This document shows, piece after piece, positions 13,101 to 25,025 of a stretch of DNA of 64,000 nucleotides. Location of the stretch: assembly GCA_949152475.1 (NCBI GenBank), contig OX424555.1, positions 72,245,499 to 72,309,498 on the forward strand, in the 5' to 3' direction. Numbering within the stretch: position 1 is the first letter of the stretch; each line of letters opens with the position of its first letter. Source of the DNA: Terebella lapidaria. Lineage: Eukaryota; Annelida; Polychaeta; Terebellida; Terebellidae. Made by a program: the position numbers and the translations under genes. The notes under the pieces were generated by a model. It was given only the letters and a program-made list of their open reading frames with translations. It was not told the DNA's origin and did no database searches.

Positions 13101-13510
13101 CACATTATGAATTGCTATTGCTCATTTCCAATTATGAATTCGAGCATAACTATGAAAAGAAAATAATATAAACATTTGCATTATGATGTTGCAATACAGA
13201 CCGTTGATTGAACATCGGTGGTGGCTACTGCTTTTTTAAGTGTTTTAGTGAAAGATACCAGTCCTTTTCTGGAAAACTATCATCTTAATCCATTCCATCT
13301 TCCTTGTTGAGATCTGGATGGCTACATCCCTTGCTCTCTCTAGGGTGGTTGTCAGTCTCAAGGACACGGCTTGCTAATCCTCAGAGAGCCCTGTCATGAA
13401 CTTCCGTATCTCCAGTTATTTCCTCCATTGCTCATATGTACGTGTTTCTTCAAACTCTGACGGGTCTCGTAATTCAATGCCATCTTGTTCAGCCTCGTAC
13501 CTAATTGTAA
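10170..13510 (-). mobile_element. old LTR-type retroelement fossil, minus strand, broken
   Basis: Gag-like remnants lie on the minus strand between about 13500 and 12250, including KFEVELPDAILAFKLFDGAN, a pattern seen in retrotransposon gag proteins. An integrase-side remnant with SPYQLVFGENPHMPS is near 10270-10490. The frame is broken many times and the copy is old. Whether it belongs to Ty3/gypsy or Ty1/copia is not resolved. Possible terminal repeats are the direct repeats at 9275-9475 and 13526-13715. A foldback element (10594-11155) is inserted in it. Confidence 0.65.
10594..11155. mobile_element. foldback MITE, 562 bp, inside the retroelement fossil
   Basis: Long inverted arms of about 175 bp: 10594-10767 begins CTCAAGTTCAACACAAAACC and ends at CCAATGTTAAAT, and 10980-11155 begins with ATTTAACATTGG and ends GGTTTTGTGTTGAACTTGAG. 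The arms keep most bases in pairs. The central loop is about 210 bp and no transposase is coded. A target duplication is unclear; TA is the best guess. Confidence 0.8.
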
Positions 13511-13525
13511 CAGCAACTCTTTTGT

Positions 13526-13715
13526 CCATAACTAGATTTTATTACACATCAAATCAACACATCGCTGCAAAATTAACGTCCTGTCACTGAACACTTCCCG
13601 TACACGTGTATTTAATTATCATCACAATGCATACAGTTGAATGAAGTCATCACCAACATCATAATGTACATATCATGAAGTCCCTACGTTTCTCATAATG
13701 TTCACATCACATATC
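13526..13715 (+). repeat. dispersed direct repeat, copy 2
   Basis: Matches 9275-9475 in the same orientation (GTCCATAACTAGATTTT, ACACGTG, GTCATCACCAACATCATAATG, CATATCATGAAGT). See copy 1 for its possible relation to the fossil between them. Confidence 0.55.
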
Positions 13716-14290
13716 TGGAGTAACATGGTCACCCAAATCATCCATGTCATTCCACAGACTATTATTTCGTGACACAGGTCTCATGGCGCCTTAAAATCGG
13801 ATGCCAGGCAGTTGTATAATAAATTACTTCACATATACAGTCGAAACTTTTTTTAAAAAAATATTGTAATTTTTTCGTTTATTGCTATTACTCACCTCTA
13901 AACTACTACATGCTCCTTTTCAATCTTGTGAATTATTCTAAAAATGGAAAATTTACGTGATTGAAACTTACGTGATTGAAAGTTTATTCTATACAAAGTT
14001 TATTCTATACATCATCAATCGAAACTACTACATGCTCCTTAGATTCGAAGGAGAGGTGGCGGAGCATTTTGTGCTAGAGAGTCATGAAGTAGATGTTCAG
14101 TCAACGTTCAAGCGAATTAACCACCCAGAATGTAACGCATTCAGTGGCATTAATAATAAATAAAGCATACATACCTGAATTCAGCGTTCACTCCTTGAGC
14201 CCAAAGCAAAGAAATAATAATAACACTTGTGTGCTTGTATTCGTGTGCAAATAAAACCCTGACTTTTCAGTCCGGCTGGTCAGACGACAT
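13716..14290. other. AT-rich intergenic stretch with short local repeats
   Basis: No gene is seen. AACTACTACATGCTCCTT occurs at about 13902 and again at about 14022. ACGTGATTGAAA and GTTTATTCTATACA are each doubled near 13957-14010, suggesting local slippage duplications. Confidence 0.5.
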
Positions 14291-16442
14291 TGGACCCGAT
14301 GAATGTCGTGGAATTAGTCCACATTCCGGATCTTACGATATATTCTAATGGAATATTCGAACGGGATGCCAAGGACACTGAGATGTGTTGGGCTTGGTGT
14401 GACAAATATCTTGTAGGTGCAGCGATCGTCAGCACCTGATTCTAGACAGCTGGCACTAGTATTTTCACCCATCCTGATAGTGTAACTGGCAAAATATCCG
14501 TAACCCTGTTAGGTTGATAGGAAATAAACACACGTTTCCTGTCTTTCCTGATCGTTTTCGTGCGATCGATGTAAATTCTGAGCGATCGCACATGACATAA
14601 CAGAGCATCCGGCTGCGTCCGACGTGACCGACGATAGACGGCAGCACAATCGGACTAAAAGCATCCTTCCCTCTACCGCAGCACGTGTTTTAGGCGTAAA
14701 ATCACGAGCTAGATAGAGAGAATGTGACCCATCATTTGAATATGCTACCCTAGTAAAATCGACAGCAGCAATATCTGATCGTCTTCTCCTGCTGGCTAAT
14801 AACGAAGGTTTTCAAGGTAAAGCGCTGTAAGGAGACATCTTGCAACAGCTCGCTTTTGTGCGACAATATAACGCAAAAGCCATATCCCAATCTGGTAGAG
14901 ATAGTACTCCCCGGAGACGTTGCGTCCTAAAGGACGCCAAGAGGACAGAGAGAGTTTATTAGATAAATCAATCCCCTAGCACAAAAGACAGGTCCCAACA
15001 TGGACATATATCGCTCGATCGTAGACAGTTTCAGATTGAGCCTATCAAACAGATAGCAGAGAAAGTCTAGCAATGCGTTTTGTAGGGGCAGAGAGCGGAT
15101 CCAAGCTCCTTCCATCACACCAACGTACGAAGACTCTCCACTTAGCCTCATACGTCCTAGAAGAGGATCTTCGATTTGTCTTTGTGAGATGCTGAGACAC
15201 CCGTTTAGAAAAACATGCCTCCTGGAAGGATCGCTCGATAGCCTCCACATGTGTAATTTGAGAGTGTGGGCGAAATCGTGAAATATGTCCCAACCCGGCT
15301 ACTTGAGCAGACAGTTGGAGATTGGTAGTATCGTCAGTACGTCGATCACCAGGGACAACATTAGCATGCTTGCCAACAGAATTTCGCAATGAGACCTGGC
15401 CATTTTGTGAAGCACCTCCGTGAGAAAGCGGGTTGGTGGGTACACATACCCGTACATCCCGTCCCACAAATGGGACATCGCGTCCACTGCCAGTGCCTCG
15501 CTCTCTGGGAGCCACGAGAAGAAGGCCGGGAGCTTGTGATTCCGAGAGGTCGTGAACATAGTACAAGAGGATTAGGCTGTAACCTTGAAAAAAATTGTAG
15601 AAAGCTGAATTTTTCAGGAAACCTTCAGAGAGTCATATACATTACCATAATGCAGTGCGAGTTCTACCTTGTGGCATTTTCAAAAATCCAACATGGCCGC
15701 CATCGTATATCACAATAGATTCCAAAACAGAAATATGCTAATATCTTCTCAACCACATGACATAAAACAATGATTTTGGTGTCTACACCTATGTTTTTGG
15801 GTACGCCGAATCCGATAAAGCCAAATCCATGTTGTTGGTAGCTCATCTAATCACCCTAAACCCAATTTGGCTTCCAACGAGGGCGTAATCACTAATCAGC
15901 CACTAAATACAACAAAAAATTACTTTTGCATATGTAACTCTTTAAAGTTGGAATCAATTTTAAAATCAGCGAAATTTAGCGTTCTTGTTCGTCACGCAAA
16001 CTTGAAACTACATCTCGAGAGAGTCAGGAATATATAGAAAATATGCACAGTTGGACAACAGATACTCAGAAAATTGCCAATAATCGAGCATGAAAACAGT
16101 GGATAGATAATGATCGGCCTGCCTACATTGCCGGTTGCCACAGTATCTACACAAATACCAATGACGTCACGAGACTGTGTGTAGAAATCGCTCGCAAGGC
16201 GGGCCGCTTTGAGGAAAAAATGATTTGAATCTTGATTTGGCAACTCAATTTAGGCACGTAATGCACATTTTCAGACCCAAATTTGTACGATATCTCATTC
16301 TATAGACAAAATAATGCTACCGCAGAATGAATAAATTTTGTCAATTCTAAAAGTGATTATAGCTTTAATACACACACATATGTATTATAAAATTGGCAAC
16401 AGCAATAATACACAATAATACACAAACAATATGTGATTTATG

Positions 16443-17746
16443 TCACACTTTTGTACTCGTTTCATTTTCTTCATCAACAACAGTGGAATTTTTGCAATTG
16501 TGGATACTGCACACCGTACACATGGCGGTACACTCCAAACCTGCCTTGTAACAGCCACATGATTTTCCATACCCAACTTTGCATGAACAAGACACCATTT
16601 TAAGCACTTTCTCTGGAGCAGCAGCCCTGTCAGACTCAACTGGAATAAGCAGTCCCTCCTTGTATTGCCATCCCCAATCAGTAGGCGGCATTGCTGAACA
16701 GCATGGTATGTTCTGAAGGTGTGGAATTTTGCAGCTGCTGAAGTTGGAGGAAGAGACTCCAACTTGAAGCCAGATGAGGATATAGATGTCCTATTGACAG
16801 CACAGAAGTTCATGGCATAACGATGATCGTCCAGTGACTTTGCTTGTTTGGTTCCATACAGGCGCAGCAGAAACACTTCGCCTACTCGTGCTACGTCTTC
16901 GTGAGAACTATCAGCCAGAGAGAAGACGTCCAAACAGTCCCAGTTTTTGTCACTCTCAATCAGTGCAATAGCCTTCTTCTTGCCTTGATTGTAGAGTACC
17001 GAAACCGTATCACACCCTGTGATGGCATGTACAAACATCAGATGTTGTTTGATACGGCCGAAAGCTGTCTGGATTTCTGCAATACTGTACATCTGGAATG
17101 CATTCCGTCCAAACAGCATATGTAGGTCCATGCTTGGCATAGCTTGTGCAACCAGCATCACAAGTAAGTCCGTATCTGTAGCCTTGACAACAACAGGTTC
17201 ATTTGTTGACTGAGCAACATCCATGGCGAATGATACAATCAGCCAGTCAACATCTGCATTGCTCTGTTTGACCGTTAGACCTTTGATCTCACATTTGTGT
17301 GTCAAATGTTTTATCAACCGGTCCTTATTTCGGGCATTGCCCAGAAACGCCTGTTTTGATGTGGTGGTTTTCATTTCAAGCTCAAACAGGATGTCAGCAG
17401 ATGTGTTCTTTTGTGCTCGTCGCTGCTGTTCAGCACATTTTGTGGACATTTTGTGCATTTTGTAGCAGCCAATCACATATGACACAAAGTTGTCACACAC
17501 CAGGTCGTACGTGGCATCAGCAGGCCAAGGGAGGTTTTGGAGGTGGTGACCCCCATCAAGGACAAATCGTGGTCCCTCAGGTAGTTGAAGCTGGACACTC
17601 ACTTTTGATTTGAGGACATTTGCCAAAAGACTTTTCATGTGTTTCCTCATGATCCCTTTATCGAGCAAGGATGGTAGTTGTTTAGCAAATTCGTGAAGAA
17701 GGTACACTTTCATCTCTGAGTTTTCTTTAATCACAGATATGATCAT
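16443..17746 (-). pseudogene. Academ-like nuclease/CXC protein gene, left arm copy
   Basis: A 453-codon frame opens with an ATG at 17746 near the palindrome centre. Mid-protein acidic motifs ATDTDLLVMLV and HAITGCDTVSVLYNQGKKKA fit the PIN/XPG-like nuclease family found in invertebrate transposons. Near 16690 the frame shifts relative to the right arm because of a missing stretch of about 16 bases. The original C-terminus continues in another frame to a stop at 16443, with a tesmin/TSO1-like cysteine cluster (CSCKVGYGKSCGCYK then CTAMCTVC). A separate internal loss removes the TVIVF-type block still seen in the right arm. Likely inactive. An upstream half of the protein, if one existed, is not in the element. 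Confidence 0.72.
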
Positions 17747-17827
17747 GCTCCTATCAAAATCACAGTCCAGGGTGTTGAGGTGGATGTGAATACTACACTA
17801 TTATTCATGAGGGTCATATGTGTGATT

Positions 17828-19120
17828 AAAGAAAACTCAGAGATGAAAGTGTACCTGCTTCACGAATTTGCTAAACAACCACCATCCTTGTTCGATAAAG
17901 GGATCATGAGGAAATACATGAAGAGTCTTTTGGCAAATGTCCTCAAATCGAAAGTGAGTGTCCAGCTTCAACTACCTGAGGGACCATGAATTGTCCTTGA
18001 TGGAGGTCACCTCCTACAAAACCTCCCTTGGCATGCCTATGCCACGTACGACCTGGTGTGTGACAACTATGTGTCATATGTGATTGGCTGCTACGGGTTG
18101 CAGACAGTGATCGTGTTTCATGGATAGGGGACATTTCCTCCACAAAATGTGCTGAACAGCAGCGATGAGCACAACGGAACACATCTGCTGACATCCTGTT
18201 TGAGCTTGAAATGAAAACCACCACTTCAAAACAGGCGTTTCTTGGCAATGCCCGAAATAAGGACCGGTTGATAAAACATTTGACACACAAATGTGAGATC
18301 AAAGGTCTAACGGTCAAACAGAGCAATGCAGATGCTGACTGGCTGATTATATCAGTCACCATGGATGTTGCTCAGTCAACAAATGAACGTGGCTAAAGAT
18401 ACGGACTTGCTTTTGATGCTGGTTGCAAAAGCTATGCCAAGCATGGACCTACATATGCTGTTTGGACAGAATGCATTCCAGATGTACAGTATTGCAGAAA
18501 TCCAGACAGCTTTCGACCGTATCAAACAACATCTGATGTTTGTACATGCGATCACTCTACAATCAAGGCAAGAAGGTGGATATTGCACTGATTGAGAGTG
18601 ACAAAAACTGGGACTGTTTGGACGTCTTCTCTCTGGCTGATAGTTCTCATGAAGACGTAACACGAGTAGGCGAAGTGTTTCTGCTGCGCCTGTATGGAAC
18701 CAAACAAGCAAAGTCACTGGACGATCATCGTTATGCCATGTACTTCCGTGCTGTCAATAGGACATCCATATCCTCATCTGGCTTCAAGTTGGAGTCTCTT
18801 CCTCCAACTTCAGCAGCTGCGAAGTTCCACACCTTCAGAACATACCATGCTGTTCAGCAATGGTATGGAAATGTCCTGCCGCCTACTGATTGGGGATGGC
18901 AATAAAAGGAGGGACTGCTTATTCCAGTTGAGACTGACGGGGCTGTTGCTCCAGAGAAAGTGCTAAAAATGGTGTCTTGTTCATGCCAAGTTGGGTATGG
19001 AAAATCATGGGGCTGTTACAAGGCAGGCTTGGAGTGTACCGCCATGTGTACGGTGTGCAGTAGCCACAATTGCCAAAAATCCACTGTTGATGAAGAAAAT
19101 GAAACAAGTACAGAAGTGTG
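17828..19120 (+). pseudogene. Academ-like nuclease/CXC protein gene, right arm copy
   Basis: The same protein as the left arm on the opposite strand: KENSEMKVYLLHEFAK at the start, then MKTTTSKQAFLGNARNKDRL at 18211-18270, DTDLLLMLVAKAMPSMDLHM at about 18400, and KNWDCLDVFSLADSSHED from about 18602. It keeps the WYGNVLPPTDWGW segment lost from the left arm but has stops and shifts of its own (for example TGA at about 17987 and TAA after GWGWQ at about 18902). The two copies have decayed independently. Confidence 0.72.
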
Positions 19121-19962
19121 ACATAGATCACATATTGCTTGTGTATTATTGTGTATTATTGCTGTTGCCAATTCTGTAATACATAATGTGTGTGCATTAC
19201 AGTGTTACATATGCAAAAGTATTTGTTTGTTGTATTCAGTGGCTGATTATGCCCTCGTTGGAAGCCAAATTGGGTTCAGGGTGATTAGATGAGCTCCAAC
19301 CAACATGGATATGGCTTAATCGGATTCGGCGTACCCAAAAACATAGGTGTAGACACCAAAATCATTGTTCTATTTCGTGTGGTTGAGAAGATATTAGCAT
19401 ATTTCTGTTTTGGAATCTATCGCGATATACGGTGGCAGCCATCTTGGATTTTTGAAAATGCCACAAGGTAAAACTCGCAGAACTTTGCATTATGGTAATG
19501 CATATGAATTTCTGAAGGTATCCTAGAAAATTCAGCTTTCTGCAATTTTTTTCTAGGTTAGGGCTAGGTTTGAGCTAATACTCTTGTACTAACAGGTCTA
19601 TGTTCGGCGTTCGGAACACCTGACAAATGCATCGAAATACCTCCGGATTGAGACTCCACTCCGTGCATCTGCTAGGACATTCCTGCGACCTGATATATGG
19701 CATGCTCCGAGGTACAGGCGATGCCGGAAGGCAAACCTGATCAGAGTCTCGGCCTCCAAAGAGAGTTCCCTCGAACGATTTCCCTCCAGTTTGTTTACAT
19801 GCGCTACGACCATTCTGTTGTCCGTGAACACCAGCCACCTTGTCCCTGGAGGACTGAGAGGTCCCCAACACTCGAACGCATGCCTCACCGCTGGAAGCTC
19901 CAGGACATTGATGTGCAGTTCCTGCTCCTGCACGTCCCATGTGCCTGACAGTTCCTGCTCGA

Positions 19963-20117
19963 GCCCCCCCCCCCCCCCCCCTGAGCCCCCCCCCCTCCCC
20001 CAAGATATGTTGGACGCATCCATGAAGAACGTTCGATCGAGCAGATACTCCGACAATGGCATCTCCCTGTCCAAATTGACAGGATTGAGCCACCATCTCA
20101 TACCCCCCCCCCCCCCT
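19963..20117. repeat. long cytosine runs
   Basis: C homopolymer tracts around 19963-20000 and 20105-20117, in the DIRS fossil. Such runs are prone to slippage and sequencing error. Confidence 0.8.
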
Positions 20118-22370
20118 GATGGAATCGTCCAACACCACGATATGGTCAAATCGATCAGTGAGGATCTGCCATTGCAGGGCCTGACACTACTGTATGGGCC
20201 TGAGAAAGCATCTGCCAAACGGAACTTGCTTCTCCATAGACGCCAGCAGACCTATGATCGAGAGACTGGCGTGTAATCGACGGAAGACCCAAGGCCTGCT
20301 CGATTGCCATCTTCGTCTTGAGTATCCTCTTGCTGGGAGGAAGAGCTACCCCTCTCAACAAATCGTACTTGACTCCGACATACTCGGACGACTGAGTCGG
20401 AGTGAGCTGAGACTTTTCCGTGTTTGAAATCCACCCTAAACTCGTAGCCAATCTGAGGAAGAACCCAGACTGCTTGATCGCCTGCGACAGGTAGCAGGCT
20501 ACTATCAGCCAATCGTCGATATAATGGTGGAACTGAATTCCTGCCATCCGACACCTGGCTGCCATAGCCCTTACGATCCGAATGAATACGCACAAGGCTG
20601 TGGCGACCCTGAAGGGAAGTACCCTGAACTGGTACACTACGCCCTCGAATGCAAATTTCAGATAACAGAGGATATGCAAGTAAGCGTCCTTGACATCAAT
20701 ACTCACTGCCCACTTCCCCCTTACTAGGGCCTTCTGAACGGAAAGCACTGACTCCATACAAAACCTCGGTATGATCAGGAACTTGTTGAAGTTTGACAGA
20801 TCGAACACGGAAAATTAGAGAAAAAAATCCTCGTTCATCCTCGACCACCTCGATGGCCCTCTTCTCTAGCAACTACTTCAACTAGAGAGTACTTTTCCTG
20901 ACTGCCGGACACAGGGAAGAACCAAGCATTTGGTCTTAGCGGTGGTTTTAGAGCCACCCATCGAAAGGTGAGACTCTCTGTCACCCATGCCATGACGCTG
21001 GTGTCAGAAGCCGCGACGTTGCGCAAGTTCCCCGAGAACTGTGCTAGCCGACCCCCGTATGGACCAGGTTGTGCCTCAGAACTATTTGTTCCTCAGAACT
21101 ATAGAGCCCATAGAGCCTGCGTTTCCTGGCAGCAAGTCACTTCTTAGCTGACTTGCCCTTGCCCTTGAAGCGCCCACCTGCCTTGCCGCCCCACTTGCCA
21201 TCCCCCTTAGGAGGGGGAGGCTAGTTCCCCCAAAAGGGCACCTGCGAGGTGGAAGGTGCATGCGGTGCCTGAGACTGTGCCGGCTTCTGGCTCTTAGCCT
21301 TCTTGCTAGACGACTGCCCCGCCTTGTCCACGATTGCCTTGGCGAGAAGCTCATCCCGAAGATGCTCACGGAAAACCGTGACATCCGCCTGAGAGTCCAC
21401 CAAAGACATGACTGGTGAACAACGGCCTCCCACGCAGCTCCGATTCATCACCAGGAGTGACATCGAGAGTGCGGAGATCAACATCGCTCGTTGGGACCTC
21501 GCACCCAGGTGCACACTATCGCGCTCACCAGCCTGGAGCACTCCGGACAAAACGCCTAGTGCTGCCAAGATGTCAGCACGATCCCCATCCTCCAAGTCTG
21601 CCTCGTCCACAAACTCCTGCACCAAAGTGGTGAGGTGGTTCACCAACGAGAGCTGGCCCATCACTTGATGTGCCATCGTCTGCCAGTGAGCAGGGCGAGC
21701 CTTCTTCACATACGCCGACCAGACTACACCCTGCTTCTGGGAAAGCAGGTGGAGGTTGGGTTGTGATCGTGACAGACGTCTGCCTGGCACCAGGCCTCTG
21801 CAATGCTCTGTATGTGTCAATGGACTCTTGTCGAACACGACCAGTAGGGAGCACCGACTCCGAACGAGCCATGTCCTTTTTTGCCGTCATCCCCGTGTTG
21901 AATTTGGCCATAACCTTCGTCAATGCGGGAGCCACAGGTAGTGGAGCATGGTCGACGAACTGGCCCGGACGCAAACCATCCGGTTCATTTAGAGGACTCT
22001 GAAGCCTCGATAGGCAAGATATGATCGTGAGCCCAATCACGGAACCTGGGATTCCCTGCTCCCTCGAACCTCGAAACTGAGGACTCGAATGACGCATCGA
22101 GCAAAGCTCCATGGCCTATGCCCGAAGCATAGCCATCAGCCAACGAAGGTCTGGCCGAGAAGCCCTGATCGCCGTCAAAATGAGACGAGTGATTGGCCTC
22201 CAAAGCACGCTTCCTCTTACCCGAACAAAATCAGACGGGAGCCACGAACGACACAGGTCGCACCTCAGGTCTTCCATGGACACCGGAAGGATGCAGACAA
22301 TCGTGCCCAGTTTCAATCACGCGAATTTTACAATCCACAGGATCGAAAAGGAGCATGTAGTAGTTTAGAT

Positions 22371-22730
22371 TGGTGATGTATAGAAGAAACACTATTTAGC
22401 ACAATGTTTTTACCTTATTACGTCAATGATGGTTTGCCTGTGAAAAGTTGGTCGAGCCTTTGTTTCTATTTTCAAAAAGATGTATTTTAGGTGTGATGTT
22501 GTAATGATTAAAAGTGGTTGTATTATTGGTAATATGTTGATGATGTTAATACATACAGAACTGGTCTGTTTTGCTATCAACTTTATTAAAAAATGTATAT
22601 GCTGGCTGTTCCCCATAAGATGGACGATGCTTTTTGCTCATAATTATATTTATTTCACAACAGAACGTCATGTTTGACACAAATCCAATGGCATAAAGGA
22701 ATCACGTATACCTTGAGAGGCTAAATACAT
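22371..22730. other. no feature recognised
   Basis: AT-rich intergenic sequence between the DIRS fossil and a tandem duplication. Nothing recognisable. Confidence 0.4.
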
Positions 22731-22922
22731 GGTCCTTGCAAGAGTACGTTATGACCAACCAAACGCGCGTCACACTCTTGCATCATGACCAGAACAACAG
22801 TTATATTCGTATGTACACGGATTTGTGGTCCTTGCAAGAGTACGTTATGACCAACCAAACGCGCGTCACACTCTTGCATCATGACCAGAACAACAGTTAT
22901 ATTCGTATGTACACGGATTTGT
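22731..22922. repeat. perfect tandem duplication, 2 x 96 bp
   Basis: GGTCCTTGCAAGAGTACG begins at 22731 and again at 22827, and the two 96-bp units (to CACGGATTTGT) appear identical. The unit holds CAAGAGT and ACTCTTG as a short inverted pair. Identity suggests a very recent duplication. Confidence 0.92.
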
Positions 22923-24800
22923 GGAGACAACATTTCATAATCTTTCAACTAAAAATGCTTCAATAACCAACAAAATAGATCCATATTCATCTTGCTCAAT
23001 CACACATCACATCACCAACAATCATATATAAATATACAACCATACAAAATAATCCTGGCAGCAGTGTCTTAATGCACTACAAAACATCACTGACTAGATC
23101 AACCTGTTTCCCAAATTTCATGTACCGTAAGTATCTTTCTCCCACCTGTAGAGGCAGTGTGAAAGTATATCTCACTCTTTGAACTATTTCTAAGTAGTTC
23201 TCCCAAGTAGCTACTGAAGTACTACTGGGTGTTTAATCATTCTAACCCCACTACATATCACCAGCAATTGTGTCAATAACTATTGTCGAAGTATGGTTAT
23301 TCCTTAGCAGGATGAATTAGATTGTACCCGCATTCTGTAATTAACCAGCTCCTTTGTATATATATACACAGATAACCATCTACTATTATACTACATTCAA
23401 GTCTACAGATGGAACTCTGTACAAACTATGTACATGTACGAAATACAAGCGAATGTGCACTGAAGACTATCACAGGGTATTACACAAGGGCTGGCACAGA
23501 CTGCGCCTTTGATGCACGATAAATATGTACAAGCCCAGCTAAGTAGTGGCAACAGTTGTAAGATTTGATAGTCAATATACCGGTACGTTACACCAACTCA
23601 AACCAACACGCCACAAGATCACATATATACATGCTATCTCATAACACGCTTCATGATGGGGTAAGCTAAGGTGGCCATTTTCTGCCAGGCTCTCTCTCGC
23701 ATCAATGTCATGTGCAGCTGAGGGCTAAAAAGGTGGCACCCGGGCCTACTCCTCAACATGAATATAGCAAACTTACATGTACACAACAGCCATACAGAAA
23801 ACACGAGGATACACATTTTCCGCTACATCCAATACTTTATACCTAGTATTATACACTAATTTGGCATCAGAACTATGCAGGCTTTGTGACCTCTGCAAGT
23901 AAATATTAGTAGATATATACCCGGTAAATCATCCTAGAACCAATATTCGTAACATCACAACCTACAGTAGCTGGGAGTACAGTGTGATGCCAGATAGAAA
24001 ACAAAACAACTTGTAACAAACTTATATCACAAACCCTTACATTTTCAGATACATTTGGTAAATACAATGTAACAGGTACATGATAAATGTGATTTGTCTT
24101 TTCAAGCTTGATTGAGTCATGCAAAAAATTGTGTAGTTTTATATTGTAATTCAGGTTTTAGAATGTTTAGGAAACTTTCTGGAATGTTACCTGTACAATG
24201 ATATGATTGACTTTTTTCACTACAAATTACCATACAAAATAGTGTACAATATGTACAATATAAACAACACGAACATCTGTCACAAAGAACTGGAAACTGT
24301 GCCACAAAATAAAGCCAACTGTGGCAAAATTGTCAACAGTGCATTGCTACACTGCTGTACAACTCTCTCACATGGGTAAAGTTATAACCTCTCTAAACAG
24401 CTATTTACGGTAGGTAAACAAATGCTTTGGCTGAGCATTAAGCACACTGGTTATGTCTCGGTAGAACATTCCATCAACCCATGAACACAGACCTGCACAT
24501 CACTTACAGGATACCATCACAACAGTCCATAAAATATATTGTATTCATACACACAGGGAAGGGGATATAACCCCAGGCTTCTTGTGGTCGCGGTATAACC
24601 ATAATTTTATATATAGCCCTCTGGATATACATGAACATATACTACTATATACAATTTGACTAGGTAATAAATCAATAGTGATTAATATTTGCCACCCCAT
24701 CATCAGCTTGGAATGACTTCTCTTGACAAATTTCCACCGCAGACTGTCTGCGACTCTGTCACTACCCCCCAGGTGGCAGCACCAGTGGCTGTAGTTCAAG
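22923..24800. other. 3' flank of SGSM3, possible long 3' UTR
   Basis: No gene or transposon is recognised. This AT-rich stretch lies downstream of the distal SGSM3 stop codon (24893) on the minus strand and may include its 3' UTR. No convincing AATAAA on the minus strand was fixed by eye. Confidence 0.4.
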
Positions 24801-24804
24801 TGTT

Positions 24805-24890
24805 GAGTGTGGGATCGCGGACTGGCCCGGGAGGCCGGGTGTGGGACCGCAGACTGGCCCGGGAGACCGGGTATGGGACCGCGGACTGAC
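24805..24890. repeat. GC-rich tandem repeat just after the SGSM3 stop
   Basis: About 2.6 units of about 33 bp with the core GGGACCGC-GACTGGCCCGGGAG-CCGG (units at about 24807, 24840 and 24873). On the gene strand it sits within a few bases of the distal SGSM3 stop codon, so it would lie at the start of the 3' UTR. Its GC content contrasts with the AT-rich flank. Confidence 0.75.
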
Positions 24891-24892
24891 GA

Positions 24893-25025
24893 CTAGATGT
24901 CCCAGGAGAAGAGATGGTGTTTGATGAGCATGTCTCGGACGCCCTCCTTCAGTGGCCGGTTGACGTCTTTCTTCTGTGGCAGCTCCCAGTCCTGGGACAG
25001 GTTGAAGGAGAACTGCGACATCAAT
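24893..25025 (-). other. SGSM3: SGSM3 distal terminal exon (canonical C-terminus)
   Basis: After a CAG acceptor it reads [18 protein letters not shown] and ends [12 protein letters not shown] then TAG (24893-24895). This matches the known vertebrate SGSM3 ending ([21 protein letters not shown]) more closely than the proximal copy does. It joins the phase-2 donor of exon 26976-27098. Confidence 0.88.

Larger units (their letters stand above)
15559..19591. mobile_element. giant palindromic DNA transposon, Academ-like, 4033 bp, inserted in the DIRS fossil
   Basis: The element starts TAGTACAAGAG and ends CTCTTGTACTA. Both ends are flanked by ACA (15556-15558 and 19592-19594), a clean 3-bp target duplication. 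Almost the whole element is one inverted repeat: the left arm 15559 to about 17745 pairs with the right arm about 17812-19591, with a spacer of about 66 bp. Each arm carries a homologous protein gene reading outward from the centre. About 15945-16365 has no partner in the right arm. Academ elements are known for XPG-like nuclease domains and 3-4 bp duplications; assignment to that group is inference. The 3-bp duplication around the palindrome implies that it moved as one unit. Confidence 0.82.
14290..22370 (-). mobile_element. DIRS-like (tyrosine recombinase) retroelement fossil, minus strand
   Basis: Parts run from high to low coordinate. Gag-like region: about 22200-21220, ending in a K/Q/P-rich tail. 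Reverse transcriptase and RNase H: about 20810-19600, with KWAVSIDVKDAYLHI, FHHYIDDWLIV and WLVFTDNRMVVAHVN. End of the RNase H part: about 15555-15300. Tyrosine recombinase: about 15250-14300, with TYEAKWRVFVRWCDGRSLDP and KLSTIERYMSMLG. The order and motifs are those of DIRS1-type elements. The copy is broken in several places and is interrupted by the 4.03-kb palindrome at 15559-19591. It looks moderately old. Confidence 0.85.

Noticed and set aside
16844-17613. Plus-strand frames over the left arm of the palindrome
   Set aside because: They are antisense to the Academ-like gene; the same peptides appear as shadows on the other strand of the right arm.
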